DNA from: Bacillota bacterium
Lineage (GTDB): Bacteria > Bacillota > Clostridia > Christensenellales > Aristaeellaceae
Reading direction: 5' to 3'
Length of the DNA stretch: 48,630 bases
Assembly (NCBI GenBank): GCA_023411175.1
Contig: JAEYPB010000087.1
Coordinates: 1 to 48,630, forward strand
Shown: positions 15,578-24,553 of the stretch, one piece after another
Numbering within the stretch: position 1 is the stretch's first letter
Layout: each line of letters starts with the position of its first letter
Made by a program: the position numbers and the translations under genes
The notes under the pieces: generated by a model
The model's input: only the letters and a program-made list of their open reading frames with translations
Database searches by the model: none
What the model was told of the DNA's origin: nothing

Positions 15578-16587
15578 CAGCTTCGCCCCAGCTTTCTGTC
15601 GGAAGTGGTATTGATCCACACGATGACGAGGAACATTACGCCCAGCACCAGGTATTGCTCAAAGGTGGAGACGCCCACCAGGTTCATGATGTTGGAGAGC
15701 AGGCCCATCGTCAGAACGCCGCCGAAGGTGCCGACGAGGTCGCCCTTGCCGCCCGCCAGCGTCATGCCGCCCAGGAGCACGGCCGTCATCGCGCGGAAGT
15801 CGTAGCCCTCGCCGTTGTAGTAGGCGCCGGTCTTCGAGATCGAGGCCAGGAAAAGCCCCGTGATCGACGCGCAGAAGGACGAGATCAGAAACACGATGAC
15901 GATGACCTTCACGATGTTGATGCCCGAGAGCCGCGCCGCCTCGTAGTTGGAGCCCACCACCTTCAGCTGATTGCCGAAGGCGGTGCGGGTCAGCACCCAC
16001 TGGCCGAGGATGAACATCGCCGCCATCACGAGAACCATCACCGGAACGCCGAGGATGTCGGAGCGGGACAGCGCGAAGAACGCTTCCACCGCCGGGCTGT
16101 CGCCGGCGATCACGTCCGGATAGATCTGATTGCCGCCGTAGAGCCAGCGCACGATGCCGGAGAGAACGAAGTTGAAGGCCATCGACCAGATGACCGGGTG
16201 CGCCCGGAGCTTGCCGATCACGAGACCGTTGACGATGCCCAAGAGCGTGCCCGCGAGGGTTCCCAGAGTTAGGCTGGGCCAGAAGCCGAGGCCGATGCAG
16301 GTGACCGAGATCATGCCGGAGAAGGCGATGGTCATCGGCGCGGACATGTCGGAGAAGTTTGCGCTGAATACCACGAAGCTCATGCCCACCGAGGTGATGC
16401 CCAGCAGGGACACCGCCTGCACCACCGCCATCAGGTTCCGGGTGGTCAGGAATTTGCCGGGCGCCAGCAGGATGCCGAGTAGCGCCAGAAGGAGTACGAT
16501 CACATAGACGCCCAGGCGGTTTACGACGAGGGTAAGCCGGTTGACGCTGCGCCTGCGGCCGTCCGCCGGCATCGCTTTAATGGACAT
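15577..16587 (-). CDS. Ribose-type ABC transporter permease (first)
   Basis: The 336-residue membrane protein is another RbsC-type permease, with FSANFSDMSAPMTIAFSGMI in the position of the family's DLSVG motif, then IGKLRAHPVIWSMAFNFVLS and FGNQLKVVGSNYEAARLSGIN for ATPase contact. Compared with its partner the DLSVG motif is altered (FSDMSA), so the two permeases are probably not interchangeable. GGGGAGGG lies upstream of the ATG at 16587, and its start overlaps the ATPase stop codon by 11 bases. Confidence 0.93.
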   Translation of the reverse strand: MSIKAMPADGRRRSVNRLTLVVNRLGVYVIVLLLALLGILLAPGKFLTTRNLMAVVQAVSLLGITSVGMSFVVFSANFSDMSAPMTIAFSGMISVTCIGLGFWPSLTLGTLAGTLLGIVNGLVIGKLRAHPVIWSMAFNFVLSGIVRWLYGGNQIYPDVIAGDSPAVEAFFALSRSDILGVPVMVLVMAAMFILGQWVLTRTAFGNQLKVVGSNYEAARLSGINIVKVIVIVFLISSFCASITGLFLASISKTGAYYNGEGYDFRAMTAVLLGGMTLAGGKGDLVGTFGGVLTMGLLSNIMNLVGVSTFEQYLVLGVMFLVIVWINTTSDRKLGRS

Positions 16588-18094
16588 GCTTTCCCTCCCC
16601 GTTTGCGGCCAGGAGCAGCGCGCTTTCGCTGATTTCTTCCCGGTCGATCTCGCCGATCAGGTGGCCGTTTCGCAGCACCACCGCGCGGTCGCTCAGGCCC
16701 ACCATCTCCGGCAGGTCGCTCGTGATGAGGATCACCGCGCTGCCGCTGGCGGCCAGGTTCTCGACCGCCTTGTGGATGATCTCCTTGGCGCCGATGTCCA
16801 CGCCGCGGGTAGGCTCGTCCAGGATCAGCACGGAGGGCCGCGTCATCAGCCACTTGGCCATCAGGATCTTCTGCTGGTTGCCGCCGGAAAAGTTTGTGAC
16901 GGGGCGGCCCGGCTCCATCGGATAGACGGCGAGGGCCTCCATCAGTTCCTTCACGTCCTTCGCGCCCATCGACTGGTTGAAGAGAAAACCCTTCGAAAGC
17001 CTCGGGATGTTGGCGGACAGCGCGTTCTCGCCCGCGGTGAGGCGCACGGCCAAGCCGTCGATTTTCCGGCTCTCCGTCAGGTACACCACGCCAGCGGAGA
17101 TGGCCTCGAACATGTTCTTGAAGTGGACTTCCTTTCCACGCAGGAAGACCTTGCCCTCGTCAAACCGATCCACGCCCACGATGGCGCGGGCCAGCTCCGT
17201 GCGCCCGGCGCCCGCCAGGCCCGAGATGGCCAGCGTCTCGCCCGCGCGCACCGAGAAGTTGATGTCGTGGAAGAAGCCCCAGCGGCTGAAGTGTTCGACA
17301 CGGAGCAGCTCTGCGCCGATGGCGGGATTCCTGCGGGTGTAGAACTCGCTGACCGAGCGGCCAACCATCAAATCCACAATCTCGGCGCGGGAGGTTTCCT
17401 GCTTTTCGTAGGTGCCGCGCTTTTTGCCGTCCCGCATCACGGTGATTCGGTCTGCGATCTCGAACACCTCCTGCAGGTGGTGGGAGATGTAGATGATCGC
17501 GATGCCCTGGGCCTTGAGCCTGTGGATGATGGAAAACAGGCGCTTGACCTCTTCGCTGGAAAGCGCCGAGGTGGGCTCGTCCATCACCAGAATGCGTGGG
17601 CTGTCGCCCAATGTCTTTGCGATTTCGACCAGCTGCGCTTCGCACTGGCTGATGTCGGAAACCGGCATGGACGGATCCAGGTACGAAAGCCCCACCTGCT
17701 CCAACAGTTCCGCCGCGCGTTTTTTTACCTGCGCGTGGTCGATGAAAAGGCCCTTCTTCGGCAGCTTGCCCACCAGCAGGTTTTCGGCGATGGAAATCGG
17801 CCGCGCCAGCGAGAGCTCCTGATAGATCATCCCGACCCCGCGCGCCTTGGATTGGGCTGGGGTGTGCAGCGTCACTTCGTTGCCGCGGATGATGACCTTT
17901 CCGGTGTAGTCCGAAAACGACCCGGCCAGAAGCTTCATCAAGGTGGATTTGCCTGCGCCGTTTTCGCCTACCAGCGCGTGTACCTCGCCGGCGCGAACGT
18001 CAAAATCCACCGAATCCACCGCCAGTGTGCCGGGAAATGACTTGGAAACCCCTTCCATGCGCAGCGCCTCATCGCAGGGCGTCGTCCGGCTCAT
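16577..18094 (-). CDS. Ribose-type ABC transporter ATP-binding protein (two ATPase domains)
   Basis: The 505-residue ATPase has two fused nucleotide-binding domains like RbsA, MglA or XylG. Domain 1 has a perfect Walker A GENGAGKS at 43-50, and LVMDEPTSALS at 169-179 as Walker B. Its signature region is DISQCEAQLVEIAK, lacking the LSGGQ glycines. Domain 2 has a degenerate Walker A (GLAGAGRTEL), a good signature FSGGNQQK and LILDEPTRGVD. The degenerate second Walker A is normal for RbsA-type proteins. It is the first gene of the operon, divergent from the two-component system at 18282, which is the probable regulator. Confidence 0.95.
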   Translation of the reverse strand: MSRTTPCDEALRMEGVSKSFPGTLAVDSVDFDVRAGEVHALVGENGAGKSTLMKLLAGSFSDYTGKVIIRGNEVTLHTPAQSKARGVGMIYQELSLARPISIAENLLVGKLPKKGLFIDHAQVKKRAAELLEQVGLSYLDPSMPVSDISQCEAQLVEIAKTLGDSPRILVMDEPTSALSSEEVKRLFSIIHRLKAQGIAIIYISHHLQEVFEIADRITVMRDGKKRGTYEKQETSRAEIVDLMVGRSVSEFYTRRNPAIGAELLRVEHFSRWGFFHDINFSVRAGETLAISGLAGAGRTELARAIVGVDRFDEGKVFLRGKEVHFKNMFEAISAGVVYLTESRKIDGLAVRLTAGENALSANIPRLSKGFLFNQSMGAKDVKELMEALAVYPMEPGRPVTNFSGGNQQKILMAKWLMTRPSVLILDEPTRGVDIGAKEIIHKAVENLAASGSAVILITSDLPEMVGLSDRAVVLRNGHLIGEIDREEISESALLLAANGEGKHVH

Positions 18095-18132
18095 CGCGCA
18101 TTCCTCCCTCCTGGGATTACGAATCCTTTACC

Positions 18133-18138
18133 ATTATA
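18133..18138 (-). promoter_or_regulatory. -10 box of the ribose-type ABC operon
   Basis: A TATAAT on the minus strand at 18138-18133, about 40 bases upstream of the ATPase start. The -35 region is weak (CTGTCT), which suits a promoter needing an activator such as the divergent response regulator. Confidence 0.55.
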
Positions 18139-18225
18139 GAGCCTAAACGCGCCGGAGACAGTTGATTTTTCTATGCATCTATGCTGAATTTTTTAATGCT
18201 TGGTGTCATGCTGGTTCGGTTTGGT

Positions 18226-18254
18226 TTGCGAAACGGGCGGAAATCTGATATGAT
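18226..18254 (+). promoter_or_regulatory. Promoter of the two-component/UROD operon
   Basis: TTGCGA at 18226-18231 and TATGAT at 18249-18254 with a 17-base spacer, about 25 bases before the response-regulator start codon. Confidence 0.6.
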
Positions 18255-18281
18255 GACATCGAATTCCGGGAGGGAAATGCC

Positions 18282-19859
18282 ATGTACAAACTGCTGATCG
18301 TCGAAGATGAGGACATGCTGCGGGAGGCGCTCCTGGGCAGCGTGGATTGGACGGGGCTGGGCTACGAAGCAAAGGGTGCGGAGGATGGCGAGCAGGCGCT
18401 CAAGATCGCGCTATCCTTTCAACCCGACATCGTGCTGACCGACATTCGCATGCCGTTTATGGACGGGCTGAAGCTGTCGGCAAGGCTGCGGGAGGCGCTG
18501 CCCGGCGCAATGGTGGCGATCCTGAGCGGGCACGACGAGTTCGCCTACGCCCAGGAGGCGCTGAAACTGGGCGTTCGGGAGTATCTGCAAAAGCCGGTGC
18601 CGCCGGCGGAGCTGGTCGCCGCGGTCAAGCGGCTCGAGCGGCAGGTGGACGCCGCCCGCGTGCGCGAGCACCAGATGAACCGCATGCGAAAACAACTGGA
18701 CCAGGCGATGCCGCTGATGCGCCAGAAATTTCTGAACCAACTGCTCAAGCGGGAGATGGGCGAGGCGGAGATCGACGACATGCTGCGCTTCGTGGGGCTG
18801 CCGCTGTCCGGCGAATCCTTCACCGTCTGCCTGATCGACTTTGAGTCCGACAGCGGCGCGGCGCGGGACTGGGCGCTGATGGAGTACGTGGCGCTGGACA
18901 TCATCCGGGCGGAGGCCAAGACCGACGCCGCCGCCTTTGAGCTCAACCGGGGCGGCGCGGCGCTCATCTACTGCGCGCGCACGGTGTTCAAGGAAAAGGA
19001 GCGCGCCTTTGTGGTGCAATTGATCGAGGCGATCCGCGCCGAGCTGTACGAGCAGCTGGATCTGGCCACCACCGCTGCCATCGGGGAGCCGGTGGACCGC
19101 CTCTGCGAATTGCCCCGCTCCTATTTAAGCGCGCGCCAGGCGCTTCAGAGCCGCGTGATGCTGGGGCGCTACAACACCTACGACGCCTACGAGCGGCTGA
19201 CCGAGACCCGGCTCTACCCCTTTGACGACGCGGGCACGCTGCTGGAGAAACTAAAACAGGGCTCCCGGGCGGAGATGGAGGAGGGTGTTCGCGCGTACTT
19301 TGCGAAGCTGAGCGCGGCGGGCGGGCTGTCGGAGGAGAACCTCCGGGTGCTGACCATCGATCTATTGAACGGCGCGTTCAAGCTGATGGCGGGTTCGGGG
19401 CGGGCGGACCCCGCGCGCCTCGATGAGGCCTACCGCCGGGCGCTCACGGCGCAGTCTCTGGGCGACTGTCGGGAGATCGTCACGGAAAACCTGCTTAGCG
19501 CGCACCGTCAGCTGGAGGAGGCGCGGCTTTCCTCCGGCAACCAGCTGATCGAGGGAGCCTGCGCCTACATCGAGGGCCACTACGCCGACGCGGACATGTC
19601 GCTGAACGCCGCGGCGGCCCACGTGTTCGTCAGCCCCACCTACCTGAGCATCCTCTTCAAAAAAAAGCTGGGCGTGACCTTTATCGACTACCTCATCAAC
19701 CTGCGGCTGGAAAAGGCGAAGGTGCTCCTCCGGGACACCGCCAAGCGCACCTACGAAATTGCCGCGGAGACCGGCTACGGCGACCCCCAGTACTTCTCGG
19801 TCTGCTTCAAAAAGTACACGGGACTTACGCCCACCGAATACAGGGCGCAACACCGTTAA
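18282..19859 (+). CDS. Response regulator with AraC-type DNA-binding domain (YesN-like)
   Basis: The 525-residue protein has an N-terminal receiver domain (1-120) with the acidic pocket EDED, phospho-acceptor Asp54 in LTDIRMP, and the conserved Lys in REYLQKPV. A long middle region (about 130-410) of unknown fold follows, and the C-terminus is an AraC double helix-turn-helix (about 425-525, FVSPTYLSILFKKKLGVTFI and GYGDPQYFSVCFKKYTGLTP). This is the YesN architecture found in Bacillota for sugar-responsive regulation. GGGAGGG precedes the ATG. It is divergent from the ribose-type ABC operon and in line with its kinase at 20101, so it probably controls both operons. Confidence 0.95.
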   Translation: MYKLLIVEDEDMLREALLGSVDWTGLGYEAKGAEDGEQALKIALSFQPDIVLTDIRMPFMDGLKLSARLREALPGAMVAILSGHDEFAYAQEALKLGVREYLQKPVPPAELVAAVKRLERQVDAARVREHQMNRMRKQLDQAMPLMRQKFLNQLLKREMGEAEIDDMLRFVGLPLSGESFTVCLIDFESDSGAARDWALMEYVALDIIRAEAKTDAAAFELNRGGAALIYCARTVFKEKERAFVVQLIEAIRAELYEQLDLATTAAIGEPVDRLCELPRSYLSARQALQSRVMLGRYNTYDAYERLTETRLYPFDDAGTLLEKLKQGSRAEMEEGVRAYFAKLSAAGGLSEENLRVLTIDLLNGAFKLMAGSGRADPARLDEAYRRALTAQSLGDCREIVTENLLSAHRQLEEARLSSGNQLIEGACAYIEGHYADADMSLNAAAAHVFVSPTYLSILFKKKLGVTFIDYLINLRLEKAKVLLRDTAKRTYEIAAETGYGDPQYFSVCFKKYTGLTPTEYRAQHR

Positions 19860-19899
19860 AGTGGGCGGCAAAATCTCCTTCGGATATTTCGACGCCAGA

Positions 19900-20012
19900 T
19901 GCAAGCCCTGTGAATCTACGATTCACGGCCGGGCTTGCATGCAAAGAGGAATGCAGCCTGCGGCCGTGCATGCCGCCCTCCGGCTGCCTTTATTCGGGGG
20001 CTTCGGCCCCCG
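19900..20012 (+). repeat. Hairpin cluster between response regulator and kinase genes
   Basis: A long hairpin: TGCAAGCCC (19900-19908) and GTGAATC (19910-19916) pair with GATTCAC (19920-19926) and GGGCTTGCA (19931-19939). A further GC-rich hairpin, CGGGGGC-TTCG-GCCCCCG, lies at 19995-20012 with an extra-stable UUCG loop. No U-run follows either. The 240-base gap between two functionally linked genes may set their expression ratio. Confidence 0.65.
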
Positions 20013-20100
20013 GACCCCCGGGAGGGGCGAAGAAGATTTGCATCGGAGCTAAGCACCGAAGGCACAGAGGAGAGGCCTGCGCCTGTAAAAAGGAGAAGCC

Positions 20101-21876
20101 ATGCGTAAGAAGCTGACGCTGCTTCGGAACCAGATGACCGCGCTCGTCTTCGCGGGCGTTTTTCTCATCTGCTTTCTGATCGCGCTGATGGCGGGTGAGG
20201 CGACCAAGCGGGCGCTGGTGGAGCGGGCGGAGGAGGACGCGGGTGCGATGCTTGACCAGGTAATCCAGAACATCGAATACTATCTGGGCGACATGGAAAA
20301 GCTGGCCGCGCTTTCCAATGTTCAGTCCTCGGTGCTCAGGATGCTGGTCAACGACGGCGACATCGCGGGCAGCCAGTCCCAATACTATGAAAACACCCAG
20401 CAGGTGCGCGCGATCCTGACGGATCTCTCGCGCCTTCGTCCGGAGATCGCCTCCATCGTCATCGCCGGGCGGAACGGCTCGCTGGCGGACACCGCCTCAA
20501 ACCTCTTCTCCACGGCGCAGGCGGCGCCCGACGCGCTGGGCTGGTACGCCGCCGCGATGGAGGGCAGCGGCGGCAGCGTGTACCTGCCGCCTCACGAAAT
20601 CCTGGACATCTACGGGCGCGCCCAGAGCGTGATCTCGCTGACCCGGCCCATCGTCATCTTCCGCGGCGCGGCGCCCCTTGGGGCGATCGTCATCAATCTT
20701 TCCACAGATACGCTGGCCGGCATCTGCGGCGGCGTAGGCGGTGGCGCGGGCGGCGGCTATATCTTTATTGTTGACGAGGCGGGCAACTACATCTACCATC
20801 CGGACCCATCCTACCGGGGCGCGGCGCTGATTCCCACCCCGCTGCCCGACGACGAAATCAAGCGCCTCGCGCTGTCCGGGCAGTCCATCTTCTCCCACGG
20901 CGACCGGCTGGTCCTGAGCGCCGCCATCGAAAGCCCCGGCTACCGCGTGGTCTACGCGATTCCCCGGTCGCAGATCACCGGCGCGGCCGACCGGGAGCGC
21001 AACCTGCAGATTCTCTTCGGCGCCCTCGCGTCGGCGGTCATCGCGCTGGTGCTGTCCTTCCTTTTGTCCCGGCGCGTGTTCCGCCCGCTGGACGCGCTCA
21101 GAGGGCACATGGGGCGCGTGCAGAAGGGCGACTTCGGCGTGCGCGCCGACGACACGCCCCCAAACGAGATCGGCGAGCTGGCGGCGGGCTTCAACGCGAT
21201 GATCGGCCACAACCAACGGCTGATGCAGCGGATCATCGAGACCGAGAAGGGAAAACGCAAGGCGGAGCTGGACGCGCTGCAGTCCCAGATTACCCCCCAT
21301 TTTCTGTACAACACGCTGGATTCCATCGTCTGGATGAGCCACTACAAGCCGCAGGTCGCCGCCGCGATGGCCGACGCGCTGGCCAAGCTCTTCCGGCTGA
21401 TGCTGGGCGGCGGCGAGGACATCGTGCCGCTCCGCCAGGAGTTCGAGCATGTGACCCAGTACCTGAAAATCCAGAAGATGCGCTACGATTCCCGGTTTGA
21501 GTACGAAATCCGCCTGGACGAGGCTTGCCGGGACATCCGCGTGCCCAAGCTGATCCTGCAGCCGCTGGTGGAGAACGCCATCTACCACGGCGTCAAGCCC
21601 ACCCACAAAAAGTGCCTGCTCAGGGTCGAAGGGTTTCTGGATGGCGACGAGCTGGTGCTTCTGGTGATGGACGACGGCGCGGGCATGAACCCTCAGGAGC
21701 TGGGCCGGATTCTGACGGCGGAGCGCGCCTCCGAAAAGGCGCTGGGCGGCGTCGGCGTGAAGAACATCAACGAGCGGATCCAGCTGTATTGCCCCGGCGG
21801 ATACGGCCTGAGCTTTGTCAGCCGCGAGGGGCTGGGCACGGCGGCGGTCGTGCGGTTGCCGGCGTCGGGCGTATAG
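20101..21876 (+). CDS. Sensor histidine kinase (YesM-like)
   Basis: The 591-residue membrane kinase has one transmembrane segment at about 13-32, an extracellular sensor of roughly 265 residues (double-Cache style, including GYIFIVDEAGNYIYHPDPS), a second membrane helix at about 303-323, and a HAMP linker (RPLDALRGHMGRVQKGDFGV). A His_kinase domain with phospho-acceptor His400 in SQITPHFLYNTLDSI and an ATPase domain with the N-box LQPLVENAIYHG (Asn492) complete it. This is the YesM/LytS type. AAGGAG lies six bases before the ATG. With the upstream response regulator it forms a two-component system that probably senses an external saccharide, possibly through the sugar-binding protein at 13360. 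Confidence 0.95.
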   Translation: MRKKLTLLRNQMTALVFAGVFLICFLIALMAGEATKRALVERAEEDAGAMLDQVIQNIEYYLGDMEKLAALSNVQSSVLRMLVNDGDIAGSQSQYYENTQQVRAILTDLSRLRPEIASIVIAGRNGSLADTASNLFSTAQAAPDALGWYAAAMEGSGGSVYLPPHEILDIYGRAQSVISLTRPIVIFRGAAPLGAIVINLSTDTLAGICGGVGGGAGGGYIFIVDEAGNYIYHPDPSYRGAALIPTPLPDDEIKRLALSGQSIFSHGDRLVLSAAIESPGYRVVYAIPRSQITGAADRERNLQILFGALASAVIALVLSFLLSRRVFRPLDALRGHMGRVQKGDFGVRADDTPPNEIGELAAGFNAMIGHNQRLMQRIIETEKGKRKAELDALQSQITPHFLYNTLDSIVWMSHYKPQVAAAMADALAKLFRLMLGGGEDIVPLRQEFEHVTQYLKIQKMRYDSRFEYEIRLDEACRDIRVPKLILQPLVENAIYHGVKPTHKKCLLRVEGFLDGDELVLLVMDDGAGMNPQELGRILTAERASEKALGGVGVKNINERIQLYCPGGYGLSFVSREGLGTAAVVRLPASGV

Positions 21877-21926
21877 CCGCGAAGATCACCATAAAAAAAC
21901 CAAGCATTTGTTAAGAATTTTGTCTG

Positions 21927-21954
21927 ACGGGCGGCTCTGCCGCCCGTTTATAAT
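21927..21954 (+). terminator. Hairpin with overlapping -10 box between kinase and UROD genes
   Basis: ACGGGCGGC (21927-21935) pairs perfectly with GCCGCCCGT (21939-21947), followed by TTT. This is a likely partial terminator after the kinase. The T-run merges into a perfect TATAAT at 21949-21954, but no -35 hexamer is seen because the stem occupies that position. Confidence 0.55.
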
Positions 21955-21989
21955 GACAATACCGATGATTGAAAATGGGAGGAACGACC

Positions 21990-23168
21990 ATGAATGAAAA
22001 AGTTGCCGCCAAGCTTGACCGGCTTCAGAAGGCCGTCCGGGGCACCGGGCTGCCCGACAGGGTGCCCGTGGGCGACAATTTCTGGACCGGGTACCTGCTG
22101 CGCGAGCGCGAAAAGCGGGGCGAGTCCTTTGACCCTTATCTGTTCCACGATCTGGACTACGTGATCGTCACCCCCAACATGGACCCAAGAATCCGGGACT
22201 TTGAGGTGCTGGAGGACGACGGCGTCAACATCCGCCTGAGAACCGGCTTTGGCGCCACCATCCGCAGAAGCGGCACCGCGCCCATGCCCCATTTCGACAG
22301 CTTTTCGGTCAACGAGCCGGAGGAGATGCAGGATTTCGGCTTCGACGATCCCCGCGACCCGCGCCGCTTCACCGAGGCCCACGACGATCAGATCAACGGC
22401 GTCGGCGATGCCATCGGCCGCAACACCCCCGCGTGGACGGAGCGGCTCAAAAAGTACGAGAACGACACGGTGCTCTTCGGCTCGGTCTGCGAGGCCTACG
22501 AATACCTGTGGCGCTGCATCGGCACCGTTAATTCATTAACCTGGCCCCTCGATGAGCCGGAGATGTTCGGCGATTTTGTGGGCCGCATCGGCGATTTTCT
22601 GTGCGATTTCACCCGCGCGCAGATCGAGTACGGCGGGGGTAAGCTCAAGGGCATGTTCATCTGGGGCGACGTGGCCTACGTCAACGGCATGCTCTTTAGC
22701 CCGAATCTCTGGCGCACCTACTTCAAGCCCATCACAAAGCGGCTGATCGACATCTGCCACGAGGCGGGGCTGATGGTGGTCTACCACGGCTGCGGCAACG
22801 CCACCGCCATCTACGAGGACTTCATCGAAATGGGCCTCGACGCCTACAACCCCCTCGAGTGCAAGAGTCACCTCGACATGGTGGAGCTGAGGGAGCGGTT
22901 CGGCTATCGGCTGGGCTTCGTAGGCAACATCGACGTGCGCGAGATGGAATCCGGCGACCGTAACCGCATCAAGCGCGAAGTGCTGCACAAGCTCACGGGC
23001 GCGGTGGAGGGCCGCTGGATCGCCCAGAGCGACCACTCCGTCTCCTCCGGCGTGGCGCCGGAGAGCTATGCCTACATGCTTGAAGTGGTGCGCGAGTACG
23101 GCGTATACCCGCTGGACATCCCCCGTATTACGGCGGAGATCGCCCGGCTGGACGCCCTTCTCGCCTGA
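21990..23168 (+). CDS. Uroporphyrinogen decarboxylase-family protein, first of three
   Basis: The 392-residue protein has the URO-D/methylcobamide methyltransferase barrel fold. Visible landmarks are the long loop FSVNEPEEMQDFGFDDP, the central IWGDVAYVNGMLFSPNLWRT, the His-Gly-Cys pair in VVYHGCGNATAIYEDFIEMG (in methyltransferases His-x-Cys binds zinc), and IAQSDHSVSSGVAPESY near the C-terminus. Uroporphyrinogen decarboxylase itself is unlikely, because no haem gene is near and three different copies lie in a row. A methyl-transfer or sugar-related role is possible but unproven; no corrinoid protein is encoded here. GGGAGG sets the start at 21990. It is followed after 26 bases by the next copy. 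Confidence 0.85.
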   Translation: MNEKVAAKLDRLQKAVRGTGLPDRVPVGDNFWTGYLLREREKRGESFDPYLFHDLDYVIVTPNMDPRIRDFEVLEDDGVNIRLRTGFGATIRRSGTAPMPHFDSFSVNEPEEMQDFGFDDPRDPRRFTEAHDDQINGVGDAIGRNTPAWTERLKKYENDTVLFGSVCEAYEYLWRCIGTVNSLTWPLDEPEMFGDFVGRIGDFLCDFTRAQIEYGGGKLKGMFIWGDVAYVNGMLFSPNLWRTYFKPITKRLIDICHEAGLMVVYHGCGNATAIYEDFIEMGLDAYNPLECKSHLDMVELRERFGYRLGFVGNIDVREMESGDRNRIKREVLHKLTGAVEGRWIAQSDHSVSSGVAPESYAYMLEVVREYGVYPLDIPRITAEIARLDALLA

Positions 23169-23194
23169 AGAACGTCCCCCAAAGGAGGGAGAGC

Positions 23195-24529
23195 ATGAGC
23201 CGCTATCTGAACCTCCGGGATCGGTTCGGCCTGGATTTCCCGGCAGAATTGACCCCGGGCCGCCTGAACGATTCGGAGCTCGCGCTTCCGAAGGAAGACG
23301 TGGAGCGCCTGCGCGCGCTGGGGCGGCGCAAGCGAGAGTACGCGGAAAGCCCCGTCATGGACGCGCGCCGCAAACTGTGGACCGACGCGAACGACCTGAA
23401 GCCGGGGCGGCCCCCCGTCTTTGTGGATGAGATCTGCTGGACGGAGATTGACGACCCCGCGCTGAAGGTTCAATGCGCGCACCCCTTCGCCCGGGAGCTG
23501 GAGGACCTGTTCCTCAAGGAACTGTACTGCCTCGACCACGCGCTGTACGATCAGGTCGCGGAGCCTTTTATCGAAAACCCGCTGGTGGTCTATGACAGCG
23601 GCTTCGGCATTGACGAGATGGTGGATACCCGCTCTACCGGGTTCAACAGCGAAATCGTATCCCGCCATTTCCACGTGCTGATCGCCGGGATGGACGACAT
23701 CGATAAGATCCGGGAGCCGGAGGTGCTCCTCGACATGGAGCGCACGGTTCAGTACGGCGAGGTGCTCTCGGAAATCTTCCGCGGCATCCTGCCGGTGGTC
23801 ACGGTGGGCGCGCGGGGGCTGTGGTTCACGCCATGGGATTATCTCATCCGTGTGATGGGCGTCGATCAGACCTTCATCAACCTCTACGACGAGCCGGAGT
23901 TCGTCGAGGCCGTGGTGTCGAGGTATGTGGACATGGCGATGAAGCGCATGAAAAAATACGATGCCCTCGGCATCTGGGCCAGCAACAACGCGCCCGTCCG
24001 GGTGGGTTCCGGCGGCTACGGGCTGACCACCGCGCTGGACGCGCAAGAAGCGCACCCGGTAAGCTGCCCGACCGATCAGATGTGGGGCTGCGGCAACGCG
24101 CAGATATTTTCATCGGTCAGCCCGGCAATGCACCGGCAGTTTTCACTCCAGTATGAAATGGACTGGCTGAAGCGCTTCGGCCTCACCTACTACGGCTGCT
24201 GCGAGCCGCTGTCCGGCAAGATGGATTTGATGGACGAGATCCCCAACCTGCGCAAGGTTTCCATGAGCCCCTGGAACAACTTCGAGGCCGCTGCCGAGCG
24301 CTGCCGCGGCAAATACGTGATGAGCTGCAAGCCCTCGCCCGCGGTGTTCGCGGGGGACTCTTTCGACGAGGGGGAGGCACGGCGCGCCATCCGGCACATC
24401 CTGAGCGCCACCAGGGGCTGCGCGATCGAACTGGTCATGAAGGACATTTCAACGCTCCGCTTTAAACCCGAACGGCTCCACGCCTGGGCGAGGGCGGCGC
24501 GGGAGACGGTGGACGAGTTCTTCGGCTGA
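23195..24529 (+). CDS. Uroporphyrinogen decarboxylase-like protein, divergent second copy
   Basis: The 444-residue protein is a more distant member of the URO-D superfamily. Its C-terminal half shows the barrel pattern: YEMDWLKRFGLTYYGCCEPL, where a Gly-Cys-Cys replaces the His-x-Cys of its neighbours, then IPNLRKVSMSPWNNFEAAAE and KYVMSCKPSPAVFAG. The N-terminal 150 residues are specific to this subgroup (KPGRPPVFVDEICWTEIDD). No signal peptide. GGAGGGAG precedes the ATG at 23195. It lies between two other URO-D-like genes, with 26- and 24-base gaps, clearly one transcription unit. Biochemical function is unknown to me. Confidence 0.8.
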   Translation: MSRYLNLRDRFGLDFPAELTPGRLNDSELALPKEDVERLRALGRRKREYAESPVMDARRKLWTDANDLKPGRPPVFVDEICWTEIDDPALKVQCAHPFARELEDLFLKELYCLDHALYDQVAEPFIENPLVVYDSGFGIDEMVDTRSTGFNSEIVSRHFHVLIAGMDDIDKIREPEVLLDMERTVQYGEVLSEIFRGILPVVTVGARGLWFTPWDYLIRVMGVDQTFINLYDEPEFVEAVVSRYVDMAMKRMKKYDALGIWASNNAPVRVGSGGYGLTTALDAQEAHPVSCPTDQMWGCGNAQIFSSVSPAMHRQFSLQYEMDWLKRFGLTYYGCCEPLSGKMDLMDEIPNLRKVSMSPWNNFEAAAERCRGKYVMSCKPSPAVFAGDSFDEGEARRAIRHILSATRGCAIELVMKDISTLRFKPERLHAWARAARETVDEFFG

Positions 24530-24553
24530 TTACGCAAGGGGAGGACGACCGTG

